36,577 nt of DNA from Isohypsibius dastychi (lineage: Eukaryota > Tardigrada > Eutardigrada > Parachela > Isohypsibiidae): positions 1 to 36,577 of the forward strand of contig JAQIWT010000095.1 of NCBI GenBank assembly GCA_034696485.1, read 5' to 3'. Shown piece by piece: positions 10,439 to 20,530 of this stretch (position 1 is its first letter; each line of letters starts with the position of its first letter). Below the pieces are notes generated by a model. The model made no database searches. It had not been told where the DNA came from and saw only the letters and a list, made by a program, of their open reading frames with translations. The position numbers and the translations under genes are program-made.

Positions 10439-11524
10439 TTGATTTCGTTCAGAATGCCTGCTGCGATTGGTTTTGGGACGAAGTCCCGGATTTTACAGTT
10501 ACGGGATGAAGGTTTATCTTATCCTGAAATCAGGGATCGACTGTTGAAATCTGGAATCAGCGTTTCCACGAGCACAATTATCCGTTATGTCAAGCAAGAA
10601 GAGGACTCGAAAAACGGAGAGCCAGAAAAAATCAGAAAAATCCCGAAGCAATGTCAGCCTTCCGTGAGGACTCCCGCCATCATTAGAAAAGTCAAGCATG
10701 CACTCTATCGAAAGGATCCAGTCACTCAAAAACAACTGGCGTTGCGTCTTGGAATATCAGTGAGGACAGTGAGTACAATCATCATTGTGGATTTGGGAGA
10801 GAAGTCCAAGAAAAAGTCGAAAACCCATCACCTTACCAAGAGGCAAATTCAGCAGCGTCTCGATCGAGCTCGTTTATTCCTGCGATATCTGGATATGTTC
10901 AAAACGCGTCTTATTTTTACTATGAATGAAACAATGATTTCTCTGGATGACTGCAATCGAGGACGAGATATCTATTATGTTGGAGGAGAGAAAGAAATTC
11001 CGGAAGACTGGAAAAGACTGGAGAAGAAGCAATGGCCAGAACAGATCATGGTGGCGATGGGAATTTGTTGGAACGGTGTTTCACCCGCGTATTTCGTGAA
11101 ACCAGCAGCAAACCATCAGCGTACTTTGTGGAAGAGATTTCTTGAGCCCATGGTTCTCGAGGATATTCCCCGACTGTACGGAGCTCGAGCGAAAGATGTG
11201 GTTCTCCAAATGGATTCTGCTCCTGCGCATATTGCTGCTGGAACCATCAAATGGCTCAAAGATCATGGTCAAAAAAGGTTTCCGAAAGAGCATTAGATGA
11301 GTAATAGTCCTGACTTGGCCCCGATGGATTATGGAATAAATGGGATTTTTTAAGATAAAATTGCTGCGCGGAAAGCAACCACGCTGGTCGGGTTGAAGCG
11401 CGTGGTGAAGGAGGAGTGGACGCGTTTTGATTTATCTGTAATTCGTAATACTCTTGGATCTTGGGAAAAGCGTGTGGATCTGATGGTAGAGAGAAACGGC
11501 TATCAGATACAGCAAAGTTTGTGA
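10439..11524 (+). pseudogene. Tc1/mariner-superfamily transposase, DD37D (maT-like), inactive
   Basis: A 361-codon frame with two in-frame stops (TAG 11294-11296, TAA 11351-11353). It opens with two helix-turn-helix regions (residues about 15-60 and 85-130). The catalytic triad reads N163 in FTMNETM (Asp expected), D259 in LQMDSAPAH and D297 in SPDLAPMDYG. There are 37 residues between the second and third acid, counting the TAG as one, so the type is DD37D. The first catalytic Asp is Asn and two stops interrupt the tail, so it cannot transpose. No clear terminal inverted repeats remain at either side. It lies between gypsy halves A and B, opposite to them. Confidence 0.93.
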
Positions 11525-11530
11525 TGATAA

Positions 11531-12240
11531 CTACTTGCGGTGAAGAGGAATAAATATGGGAATTAACCTATTCAACTTTGCTTGCATCGACCTGTAGAAG
11601 CTGTTTCCCGCTTGGAACGCAGTGATCGGCCTGGCTTCCTCTGACAGCGGAATCTGGTAGTAGCCACTCTGTAGATCCAATGTCGAGAACCAGTGTGCAC
11701 CAGCCATGAAGTCCAAGCAGTCATCCACTCGTGGGATCGAGAATTTATCCGACACGTGACTGCGTTCACCATCCGCGAGTAAGAACATAGGCGATGACTT
11801 CTCCCTCAATCTTTACCAACTAGCAGAATAGGAGAATTCGATGCACCTCTCGCTGGGCGGAGGATACCTTCCCTTGGCATGTCCTTGAAGCAGCTCAATG
11901 GTGAATGGTTCCACTTTCGCTCCACCCATTCCACGATTCTTGATGTCGACAGATCCAAGTACCATTTCAGTCGAAGCATGACAAGTTCGCGATGTTGCTT
12001 CGTAAACTCATCGCAGATGTCGAACTGGTCGAGAAAAACGTGCTCCCAGTCTTAGTCCCATGACGACATGTCCACCCCATTCTCTCTCTCCGCAATTTTA
12101 CAGTAGCGTCGAATGTGGTGACCTTCACTTGTGGTGAGTTGAAGTTCCGTCAGGACATGATCACTAACTGTATGACCAAGTGGCGAGTTCTCTTGACCCG
12201 GTGCTCCTCTGTTGCTAGCAATGAGCGTTCCTGCTGACAT
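11531..12240 (-). pseudogene. Ty3/gypsy element A: reverse transcriptase N-terminal part
   Basis: Minus-strand RT with MPREGILRPARGASNSPILLV (shifted frame, about 11880-11820), FSIPRVDDCLDFMAGAHWF and STLDLQSGYYQIPL. It stops after TAFQAGNSFYR at about 11590. Before it, a segment from the protease end (12240) reads through a stop. The RT breaks off just before the usual MPFG box. The palm motif D-x-x-S-G-Y is present both here and, as D-x-S-S-A-Y, in element B at 10420. A and B are therefore two overlapping elements, not one RT split by the transposon. Confidence 0.85.
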
Positions 12241-12997
12241 ATCGAGTAGGAAACCATTCCATGTAGCATATTTGTGCCTACCACGACGTCATGATCAGCA
12301 TCCCCGAAGTCGTCAAAGACATGGAATGGTAAGACACATTTTCTGCCACAGATCTGGAGCTCCAACTTGACCGAGCCAGCAGTGGTGACTGTTATTTTGT
12401 TGGACAACACATCTGAAATCGAGGGTTCCTCCAGTTGTCGTCCAATAGACCGACAAGAAGAACGGTTATCCACAGAAATAGTTGCGCTTGTATCAACCAG
12501 TACAACAACAGGCTTACCCTCGATGGTAGCCCATACGAGTGGCACTTGTCTCGGTTGACTTATGAACTCCGCTTGATCCCTGGATCCAACTGCTGGCTCG
12601 ATGACTGATCTTCCGGTGACAGCAGACTCTTGGTGATCCAACGGCTGAATTAGCACATTGAGCCTCGGCATCTATACCGGATCCTGTGGTGACCAAGGTG
12701 GTGTTTAACTCCGAGAACTGACCTCCCCCAAATCCACATGTCCACTTTGGTCAATTCGATGTGACATCTTGTAGGTCTCGCGGGCTTCAGCCATTTTATG
12801 TAAGGCTTCTTCAGCTTCGAGATGAAGTAGCGCTGTTTGCTTGCCGTGATTCCCATCGATCTTCTGGCTTGCAAGCGACAAAAACGAGCCTCTGGAGTGT
12901 AGTTCTGGCCAAACTCGATTCCCAACTTTCGAATTTTGTGGTCTCGATCGAAGAGATCTATCCGCCAGTATCCCGACCCATCACTGGACAGAATCAC
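12150..12997 (-). pseudogene. Ty3/gypsy element A: aspartic protease region
   Basis: The frame 12671-12150 has the retropepsin signature VVVLVDTSATIS, where the usual D-T/S-G-A is D-T-S-A. It also has the flap and C-terminal region ending DVVVGTNML. The N-terminal extension at 12997-12650 is in a different frame. The protease would cut the Gag-Pol polyprotein. Replacement of the active-site Gly by Ser and the frame breaks suggest loss of function. Confidence 0.85.
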
Positions 12998-13108
12998 ACA
13001 ATCTCAAATGACGCGATGACGTTCTATTTCTTCGTAGATGGCTCGTTCCTCCAGTTAGCTATGGCTCTACAATTTCGCAACGATTCGGTCGTAGCGAAGC
13101 TTCATTGC

Positions 13109-14002
13109 TTACACCTGAACCTCCTGGACAGACTCAGGATGGAAGAGTTGTCCGACGTCTCTCAAGATCTCTTCCTCCTGATCTTCGTCCTCCTCGTGGA
13201 TGATTTCGACGGATGTCAGGTCCGCTTCAACGAGAATGACGTTTAGACGAGTTGTTAGCTTCGACCCGTTCGAAATGGGTGGCTCCATTTTCGGGCAGTC
13301 CCCCATCATATGATGACCCTGGCAATGGTCACAGGTAACTAGCTTCCTTTCTCCTGCTTCGTGAGCTGGGTACCGACCAGTTGGCTTCGGTCCTGTTTGT
13401 TGGCCAAGCTGTCGATACTGATAACCTTTGGAATCTAGTTGCTGTGGCTGTTGTTGTTGTCTTCTACCGTTATTTTCGAAGCGTTGGTTTCGTTGATCTA
13501 TCAATTCTGGTCTGCGTTGGACTTGACTGGAGGATGACGTCATGTTGATTCCGCAGTTAGCATTTGCCCGTGGATCTCCTTCTCGTCCTGCTCCTAGATT
13601 TCTCCCTTCCTCCTTGTTGATTGCTCGGAGCGCCAGACACACATCTTCTGAGAACTCAGTAGGATCGGTGGCTTTCGACAAGAGAAGTTTGGAGTTCATA
13701 TTAGGGTAGAAGCCGTCACGTAACTTATCTACGATCTCGTCGTCAGTCATGGTGTGATCGTATTGATAACACAGCTCCACAACGTCGTTGTAATAGTTCT
13801 CAGTAGGCTCTCCCCACGCAAGTTTCCGTTGGTCCATCTCTGAACGGATTGTCTTTTTGTAGTCCGGAGGGCGAAAGCGTCCACGGATCACTGATTTGAA
13901 GGTTTCATAGTCTGGAAATTCTGACGTCTCATCCTTTGTGGCCATGCGGTACCACTCTCCGGCAACGTTCTCCAGATAAATAGCGGCTTGTTCCAGCTGC
14001 AT
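13109..14002 (-). CDS. Ty3/gypsy element A: Gag
   Basis: A 297-codon open frame on the minus strand. The N-terminal half has the retrotransposon capsid-like pattern (AAIYLENVAGEWYRMA, FKSVIRGRFRPP, YYNDVVELCYQYD, DKLRDGFYP). A Gln-rich linker follows (RRQQQQPQQ), then a zinc knuckle CDHCQGHHMMGDC with slightly short spacing (CX2CX3HX4C). Coding of the same kind continues upstream of 14002, first through a stop (about 14040) and then in another frame to about 14200, so the true start lies further up and the visible ATG is internal. Gag would build the virus-like particle. It is the longest uninterrupted retroelement frame here. Confidence 0.88.
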   Translation of the reverse strand: MQLEQAAIYLENVAGEWYRMATKDETSEFPDYETFKSVIRGRFRPPDYKKTIRSEMDQRKLAWGEPTENYYNDVVELCYQYDHTMTDDEIVDKLRDGFYPNMNSKLLLSKATDPTEFSEDVCLALRAINKEEGRNLGAGREGDPRANANCGINMTSSSSQVQRRPELIDQRNQRFENNGRRQQQQPQQLDSKGYQYRQLGQQTGPKPTGRYPAHEAGERKLVTCDHCQGHHMMGDCPKMEPPISNGSKLTTRLNVILVEADLTSVEIIHEEDEDQEEEILRDVGQLFHPESVQEVQV

Positions 14003-14558
14003 TTCCGGTTGCCACTCCAGCCCTGCCGTGATGACATTGTATCAATTCAGCCAAGCGTTGACAGATTCCCAGCTTTTCCGCGAAATTCTGGTGGTCGACA
14101 ATCACTGTTCAACTGAGCAGCAGCTGAATCTTTCGCAAATGCAGCATGATCTAGAACAACCTGACCTGTTCCTGCGGGCTTGACCTTGTCGCCAATTGTT
14201 TGATCCCCCTTCGAATATCCAATCGTAATTCAAAAGGAAAAAGATTCGGCATCAAATGTTGAAATAATCGAAAGAGAATGCTTACCTGAAATCACTTTAT
14301 TGAAACCCAAAAGCGTCGTCGACAAACAGATGACTTGTGGAATGAAACGAAATGAGAAGTTTAAGTAGGAATAAACAAAAGAGCAAAAGAAATGCGAGCA
14401 CATCCGCAGGAGATTACTTGATAAAGCGAGTTTACAATGAAGAGATGTTCGATTACCGTCAATCCAAGTTTACCATCTCTGAAACGCATTCAAGTCAAAA
14501 CAAGTAAAAAGCAGGTTATGAATTTATGAGGTTGTGCAAGGATGACTGCTGGTAGGTC
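14003..14558. other. Gag 5' remnant and non-coding sequence
   Basis: About 14003-14210 on the minus strand still reads as Gag in two frames (SVNAWLN, then DQTIGDKVKPAGTGQ). Beyond about 14220 a minus-strand GTAAGC donor-like site (about 14283) follows CAATAAAGTGATTTCAG. This may be leader or LTR sequence of element A. I see no long terminal repeat partner. Confidence 0.4.
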
Positions 14559-14993
14559 TTGATCCGAGTGTCCTTTGGTACCGTAAGAGCCATATCCACT
14601 GAACAGCGGTCATGGTGCCACACAGCCGTGGCGATGCGAAGAAGAATGCTGAATCGATGTCGATTCTGCAGAAGGATTGATGGGTCACGCGGAGGGAGGA
14701 TTATTTGTGTAAACTTGACCATGTTTGGACACTCATTAGACGAATACGATGAAAGAATCATTTCCGTCGATGGCAAGAACGAGCAAACTGTACTCATGGA
14801 CTCGTACGGTAAAATTATCCCATCTCCTACTGGAAGAAAAAAGATGAGGAGGCACGGACTGGCATCGTCGGAAACCCACCCAGACTGGAAGGAAAAGTTT
14901 TGCCTACACCTGTTAGGAAGAGCGATGTTGACAGCGGAAGAGGTTCGGATCAAGCTGCAAACATCGTGGGGTCAACGTCGGTCGATGATTTGA
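14559..14993 (+). other. Open frame of unknown origin, possibly Gag-side remnant of element C
   Basis: A 144-codon frame, Arg-rich at the start, then DEYDERIISVDGKNEQTVLM, with no recognisable domain. A frame of the same length lies on the opposite strand (14516-14953). Its position just upstream of the element C protease fits a degenerate Gag, but nothing in the residues proves this. Confidence 0.3.
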
Positions 14994-15002
14994 CTGATGC
15001 CA

Positions 15003-15731
15003 CTACAAGTGAGTCACCCAACGAATTCTGCTTCGGCTTCTTCTGCTGAAGCAGTCGTAGCGGAGGTCGAAGTCGGAAAAAACGCAAATCAAAGAAAAAA
15101 CCCGAGGAGTTGAGTGAAAAACAAAAACAGGATCGAAAGAAACAACGTTAACGTGCTTGTTGTCAAACCGGTGCATCTTCGACTCGGTGGAGCAGCCAGG
15201 TTGCCCATGCGTAACCGACTGGGTCCGGTTGTGGCGAAACTGCCAGTGTTTGAACGGCTTGGACAAGAGGTCACCTCTGCCGAATTGGATTCAGCGGAGT
15301 CAATGCGTGACCTACTGGGACTGGTCACAGCCCTGCTACCCAAGTTATCGATCATTCTCAACAAACGTCAAGTCGATGCCATGATCGACTCCGGCGCCTG
15401 TCTATCAATTGTACCCCGCGGTTTCGTGCGAGGTAGGGGAATCGAGGTCGAGCCGTGCGCGATCGAAGCAAAAATAGCCAAAGGTCAGATGATGGAAGCT
15501 GTCGGAAAGGTCACCCTAGAGGAACAAGTGGGAGAGCAGTTGATTTTCGTTCCATTTTGTGTCTTTGAGGAACTTTTGGTGAACCTCCATGATATCGTCA
15601 TTGGATGCAGTCTATTCCAGCAGATGCGAATTCTGGTTGACGTAGTCAATTGTCAACTCATCCCAATGGAGAGGATATACCAGCGTCCACCAGCGTTCAA
15701 ATGGTCGTTCAACCGTCCATTGAACAAGTAA
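15003..15731 (+). pseudogene. Ty3/gypsy element C: Gag end and aspartic protease
   Basis: The frame 15114-15731 carries the retropepsin active site QVDAMIDSGACLSIVP (D-S-G-A) at about residues 85-100. The C-terminal DIVIGCSLFQQMRILVD follows. Before it (15003-15113) a Ser/Ala- and Lys-rich stretch reads in another frame. The protease frame ends at 15731, and the RT reading continues in a second frame that already overlaps from 15650. Confidence 0.85.
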
Positions 15732-16770
15732 GCCTCATACCTGCTATGCAGTTCCAAAGCAGCAGGGGGCACTTGCGAATGACTGAAGCTGATGAGATGG
15801 ATGTCAGTTGCTGGGAGTACGAGTGGGGCATCACTCCCATGCAGGGCTACGACGTTGGAGAAGCTGAGTCCACTGAAGAAGAGAAAAGGGGCATCTTGGC
15901 ACTTCTCCGAACTCTTATCAGGATCTTTTTCACACTGAGAAAAGAAGAATCAGGGTTGCTGACGTGGCCCCGTTTGAGATCAAACTCATCCCTGGGACGG
16001 AATCAATATCACGTCACCAATACCGTCAGAGAGCATGAGTGGATTGAATGCGAGATCCATTTTATGTTACAGCAAGGAGCAATACGACGCTCACTGAGCC
16101 CTTGGTCCTCTCCAATCATCATCGCTGAAAAGGATTGGGGCAAGGTTATCTGTGACCGCTTCCCAAATTCGAATGTTGATGGTTTTCTCGACCGCTTGAC
16201 GTCGAGTATCTGCATTGCCAGACGAGGTTTTGGCAACAACCTCTTGAGGAGAACAAGAAAGGAATCACTGCGTTTCGGGCCGGGAGAGCCTCTTACGAAT
16301 ACGAATATTACCTTTGGACTGAGAAACGCATCATCGTCTTTTGAGCGTATGATCACCGATGTTCTCAGCGGGCTATTGTGGATAGATGCTTTCGTCTATC
16401 TTAATGATATTGTCAACGGAGGAAGCACCCTCGAAAGACACGGAAGTTATGGATCGTCTTAGGTCAGAACGCCTCCTGCTGAAACTTAAGAAGTGCAACT
16501 TCCTGAAATCCAAAACAAAAGTTCTCGGTTTCGTTGTTGGTCGAAACGGGATTGAGACGGATCCGAGAAAAAGTGCAAGCTGTTGCCAAGTTCCCAACTG
16601 CATCCTATCTGAAAGCTGTTGGGAGCTCCGCCGGACTCTGCTCGTATCACTGACGCTCCATAAAAATTTTCGTTGGAATAGCGAACCCGCTGCATGCACT
16701 CTACAAGAAGGACGTTCCGTTCATATAAAATTATGAGCAACAGGAGTCTCTCGACAAACTCAAAGCTGCC
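15732..16770 (+). pseudogene. Ty3/gypsy element C: reverse transcriptase
   Basis: RT motifs on the plus strand: EIHFMLQQGAIRRSLSPWSS and PIIIAEKDWGKVICD, then a decayed palm region, FGLRNASSSFERMITDVLSG, and the catalytic box FVYLNDIV at about 16391-16414. There the first catalytic Asp of YxDD is Asn. A frameshift near 16430 leads into LLLKLKKCNFLKSKTKVLGF (16386-16736 frame) and the connection domain, broken again near 16560-16620. The Asp loss alone would abolish polymerisation. Confidence 0.85.
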
Positions 16771-17200
16771 ATGACTACCGGACCTGTTTTGATTCATTCC
16801 GACTCGACCAAACCAGTCGATATCCATCTTGACGCGTCTGCATACGCTATTGGAACTATTTTGCTCCAGCGAGACGACAGAACCAAAAACGCGTGGTTAC
16901 TTACGCTAGCCAACGTCTATTTGGTCCGGAATCGCGCTTTTCGACAACCGAGAGGGAGGCTCTTGTGGTAGTGTGGAGATGTGATAAATGTCAGCACTTC
17001 TTGCTAGGCAGAAGGGTTCTGGTACCCTCAGACCATCACAACCCGTGTTGGCTGATGTCGATTCAAACGCTCAACAGTCGTCTGCTTTGGCGGAGCCTGA
17101 GCCTGCAGGAATTCAACCTCGAAATCCAGCACAAGTCGGGAGCTTAACACCTTGATGGTGATTGTTTATCCCGCTTCCCCGTTGAACTGCGACAATTCAA
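16771..17200 (+). pseudogene. Ty3/gypsy element C: RNase H
   Basis: Two overlapping frames carry VDIHLDASAYAIGTILLQRD (catalytic Asp of the first strand) and then STTEREALVVVWRCDKCQHF (catalytic Glu). SDHHNPCWLMSIQTLNSRL follows (the usual T/S-D-H site), ending at HKSGA. A TAA at 17145-17147 separates this from HLDGDCLSR, the usual pre-integrase hinge. One frameshift falls near 16890-16905. Confidence 0.87.
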
Positions 17201-17981
17201 CGTTGAAGACATGGATACCGACAGGGTTTTGAACGACGCCTATATCCAGACGGAACAAGCCAAGAACGCCTTCACTTTTGAGATACTTCGGAATCTGAAA
17301 AGCCCCGAATGCGACAAGCAGTTACAAAAGACGTATGCGGTGAAAAACGGTATTCTCTACCGTCGATGGAAAGCAAAGGGTCGACTGGCAACGCTATTCC
17401 GTAGAACATGCAGGAAGAGATTCTTCGGAAGAGCCAAGACGAGTATTACGCGGGGTATTACGGTTTTTCGAGAACTTGGGAACGGGTCAGTATGCGCTTC
17501 GTCTTGATTTTCACGAATTAATACGTCCAGACATGAACTGAGTGTCAGACACGGAATGTCATGACTCAAAAAGCGGCAGGTCCGTTTCAATCCTTTTGCC
17601 TTGAAACCCCTAGGGAGATTGAAGCAAAGGAAGTGATGGGTCCACTCCCGGCTACTCAATCGACACATGTTTATCATCACGGCTACGCATTTGTTTACCA
17701 AGATAGTAGTTGCGAAAGCACTTCGTTTCCAGAATGCAAAAGAGTTCGCTGAGTTTCTTTTCTCCCTCGCGTTTTCGCGATACTCGGTTCCTAGGCAAGT
17801 TCTGAGTGATGAGGGAAAACCATTCTGCAACAACCTGACAACTGAGTTGTACAAACTGTTCAAAGTCAAGCGATTGACAACCTCAGGCTGTCACCCAGAA
17901 ACAAACGGACAGTGCGAGAGGTTCGATGGTACCCTCGCGGCAATGTTCAGCAAAATCGTCGACAAGGATCAACGACACTGA
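17201..17981 (+). pseudogene. Ty3/gypsy element C: integrase, 3' truncated at polymerase junction
   Basis: The linker frame 17211-17507 (QLQKTYAVKNGILYRRWKAK) is followed by a poorly preserved zinc domain. The DDE core lies at 17600-17981: VMGPLPATQSTH (first acid region, another frame), VPRQVLSDEGKPF (second Asp) and GCHPETNGQCERFDGTL (Glu region). The sequence stops being integrase at about 17981, where polymerase-like coding begins on the same strand. The integrase C-terminal domain and 3' LTR are absent. Confidence 0.87.
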
Positions 17982-18707
17982 GATGATCCTCGACGGCAAT
18001 ATTTTTGGACTCATTCAGGTTTACATTTCAGTGCCTGATAATCTGTTAAAAAAATGTTCTGAGTTTTGTCGGATCTTTGAAAATCTCTATACCACAAAAG
18101 CTGACATTGGACCAGTTTTGCAGAATTATCAGGGCTGGACAAAAACATTTTCGGTGATCTGAAAATGCTGAAAAGTTGATCACAAACCCTTTATTCAAAC
18201 AGTGTGATGAGATTGCGGACGACTGCTATGAAATTGAAATGCAGAAGGGCAGCACAGTCATGAACTTGCCAATTCAAATCGGTATGTAGCCCTTGACACG
18301 AATCAACACGAGATAACTTATTATTTTGTCAGGGTTTACCGTCTACGCTCATGCAAAGCAGCGCATGCTTGAATTTTATTATGAATTTTTGCGTGTCACC
18401 ATACCAAATCGACGGGTTAGACTTGTCTTCTGTGACACGAACTCGTTCTATCTTGGTTTGAGTAACGACAGCTTTCGCGACCTCGTTCCAATTCACCTAC
18501 GTCAAAAATTCAAGGATTTGCGTAACAGCTTCATCGTCCCAGAATCCTCAGCACATAACTTCGAACAGCTTAGGAAAAAACCGGGAGTATTCAAACTTGA
18601 GTTCAGTGGTTGCACTTGGGGCAAAACTATACATCGCCTGGGACTCAATCGGCAAAACAAAGCAAGCCGCGAAAAGAATCATAAAAAGAAGCGCTAATAA
18701 CGGGTTA

Positions 18708-19665
18708 CAAGATTGAGCGGCTGGTCTTAATTGTGAGCATATTCATCAATTTGGGGGCGAGTGGTCATTTAACTGAATGCACCTCATTGGCCTAAGACAA
18801 ATAAGGCAGATTTGAATAAGACCAGGCCAAAACGGAGCTCTCACGTGGACTCAGTCCACGTCGTGGAGTTTCGGTCCTTAGAGTGCGTCTTATTCTGCTC
18901 AACCAAATAACTTCAAATTCACTGAATTCTTTTTTGTACAATAAAGAATTATTTTGAAACGAAAACATTTTGCAAATTGTTACTCAGTAAAATATCAACA
19001 TGGCACCGCCATGCTGTACAAAGTTGTAATTATTAACTGTACAGTAAGTGTTCCAAAAACAATTTGGGGTTATAAGTTGGGTTGTATACTGGTCAAAATG
19101 AGGAAAATCATGTTTCTCATGCTATTTCGTCTTGGCCGATCAAGAAAAAAAATTCGTCAAAAAGTACCGACATTAAATGCGGAGAAGATCCGAAAGCAGA
19201 AGCGTTCTCACTAAGCACAAAACGAGAAAAATTTTGAAATGTTTTTTTTATACGTTTTCGTTCTACAATCGTAGAACCGAACAAGTCAGACCAAAGAACA
19301 GGATAATGCGTTCATGATAATTTTCTCGGTCCTCACGGAACTTATCGGATATTTCTGCATCATTTGCCGGCTGCTGGTCTTCAATATCATAGCAAAACTG
19401 AAAACCCATATTTTTTGTATCTTTTGCAAGATAATGAGATTTCCTGGCGCAATGAGCAGCTGTAAAACTATTTATGTTAGGGATGGAAAATCCCAATACA
19501 CTCTTTAGCAAATTTGGAAGAATAGATATAGCGCTGGCCAGGTGCTCCCAAGAAAAAACTGAACAATTACGCCCGGTATTTGTTGCTATTGGATAAAGTC
19601 TTGAATTAAAGCCACGACCTGTATTTACGATTACGGTCACAACTTAGACCAGCCGCTCAACTTTG
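18708..19665. mobile_element. TA-flanked TIR element inserted in polymerase copy 1
   Basis: A 958-bp element with TA at 18706-18707 and 19666-19667. Its ends are inverted repeats: CAAGATTGAGCGGCTGGTCT on the left against CAAAGTTGAGCGGCTGGTCT read from the right, about 26 of 32 bp alike overall. Polymerase coding is readable right up to it on the left and resumes right after it on the right. The ORFs at 18954-19214 (+, basic) and 19263-19640 (-) have no transposase motif, so it is non-autonomous or badly decayed. TA duplication suggests Tc1/mariner. Confidence 0.85.
18803..18902. repeat. Long imperfect hairpin inside the TIR element
   Basis: Arms of about 50 bp pair imperfectly around a perfect core CGTGGACT-C-AGTCCACG (18844-18860). 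The outer parts match as GAATAAGAC...GGCC-AAAAC...CTC on the left against the reverse complement of TTTCGGTCC...GTCTTATTC on the right. It could be a nested MITE or a structural part of the host element. Confidence 0.6.
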
Positions 19666-19830
19666 TAGCCTGTTAATATGAAAGCCGAACATTACAAAGA
19701 AGTTCTCTTCGATGCCAAGCCTAGCAACGTGGACAACAAAGGTTTCAGATTAACAGACAGAATGTTAATCTATAAACAACATAAGCGAGCAGCATCTTAT
19801 TTGTATGTAACGAGAGAGATGGACACCTAG

Positions 19831-20530
19831 GTTCATTCGATGGAAAAAAGATTTCCAATATGTTTTGTAGGCTATGCCAGATGGGATCTCGACACAACCA
19901 TTGAAGCCATAGTGACGGAAATAATCTCATATTCATGGTAATTCAGCTCAAAATCGCTTGGTTTGACAATCAACAGTATCAACGATATATTTTACAGTTG
20001 GAATACCCGAATGACTTCTCTGCGCGCGTCAATAACATGGTCTATGGTTTCGGAAACATGGCCTCTGGGTTCCCAAGGTCACTCGAACGGTCAGTCCATG
20101 GTTATATTGAAGGAATTGACGCGAGAGGAAAACGAATGTTATATCTTCATCTGTATCCAGAAGGCAGAAGTGGCGAAATGGAACTGAAACGACCTTACCC
20201 GTTGAATTTGATTGAATATCTGTCACTTAGAGCTCTGTATGGAAACCCAAGGTAGATGAAGAATATTTCATAGGTTTTTCGTCCATTTAATTTTTCGAAA
20301 AAATAACGTATGAAGAAAAGAATCAGTTGGTGTATGAGTAAATCTGACAAACAGACACGAAAAATCAAAGTATTCCCCAACTTGGGAGCAAGCTATACCC
20401 ATCCATAAGGCAGAATCTAAGAGGTACTGCATCCTATCATGAAGTCACAAAGAAGGACCTTTCTGCAATGACCAATTCTCCTGGTCTCTCACGATTGTTT
20501 GGGACGTGTCGCCTTAGCTACATGCCAGGG
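19831..20530 (+). other. One unassigned open frame (19935-20255), otherwise nothing recognised
   Basis: The 106-codon frame 19935-20255 reads coherently in its second half (ARVNNMVYGFGNMASGF, then YIEGIDARGKRMLYLHLYPEG). It has no domain I can name. An overlapping frame at 19963-20187 is a shadow. The region 20256-20530 has no supported coding. Confidence 0.3.

Larger units (their letters stand above)
17975..19830 (+). pseudogene. Family B DNA polymerase, Polinton/adintovirus type, copy 1 (C-terminal half)
   Basis: The first visible segment, 17975-18162, reads DGNIFGLIQVYISVP...CSEFCRIFEN. A further part reads CDEIADDCYEIEMQKGSTV, then comes a 51-nt intron (18282-18332, GTATGT...TTGTCAG). 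Next is GFTVYAHAKQRMLEFYYEFL and the metal-binding box VFCDTNSFYLGLS (D-T-D-S expected, second Asp is Asn), then PGVFKLEFSG. A frameshift near 18607 leads to VALGAKLYIAW until the TIR element at 18706. After that element, 19668-19830 resumes the C-terminus (AEHYKEVLFDAK ... RAASYLYVTREM). The segment that should hold motif B (K-x-x-x-N-S-x-Y-G) is missing between 18162 and 18200, and everything upstream is cut off by gypsy C. Such polymerases replicate Polintons and related viruses. This copy is dead. Confidence 0.85.

Noticed and set aside
10126-11809. A single gypsy reverse transcriptase split by a transposon insertion
   Set aside because: The RT palm motif occurs on both sides of the transposase, so the halves overlap and cannot be one gene.
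14516-14993. Two long overlapping ORFs on opposite strands as a possible missing upstream part of polymerase copy 1
   Set aside because: Neither frame contains a polymerase motif; position fits a degenerate Gag of element C better, and even that is weak.
19935-20255. Histone-fold (TAF13/SPT3-like) reading of the YGFGN stretch
   Set aside because: Only a handful of residues agree and the helix spacing does not; left unassigned.
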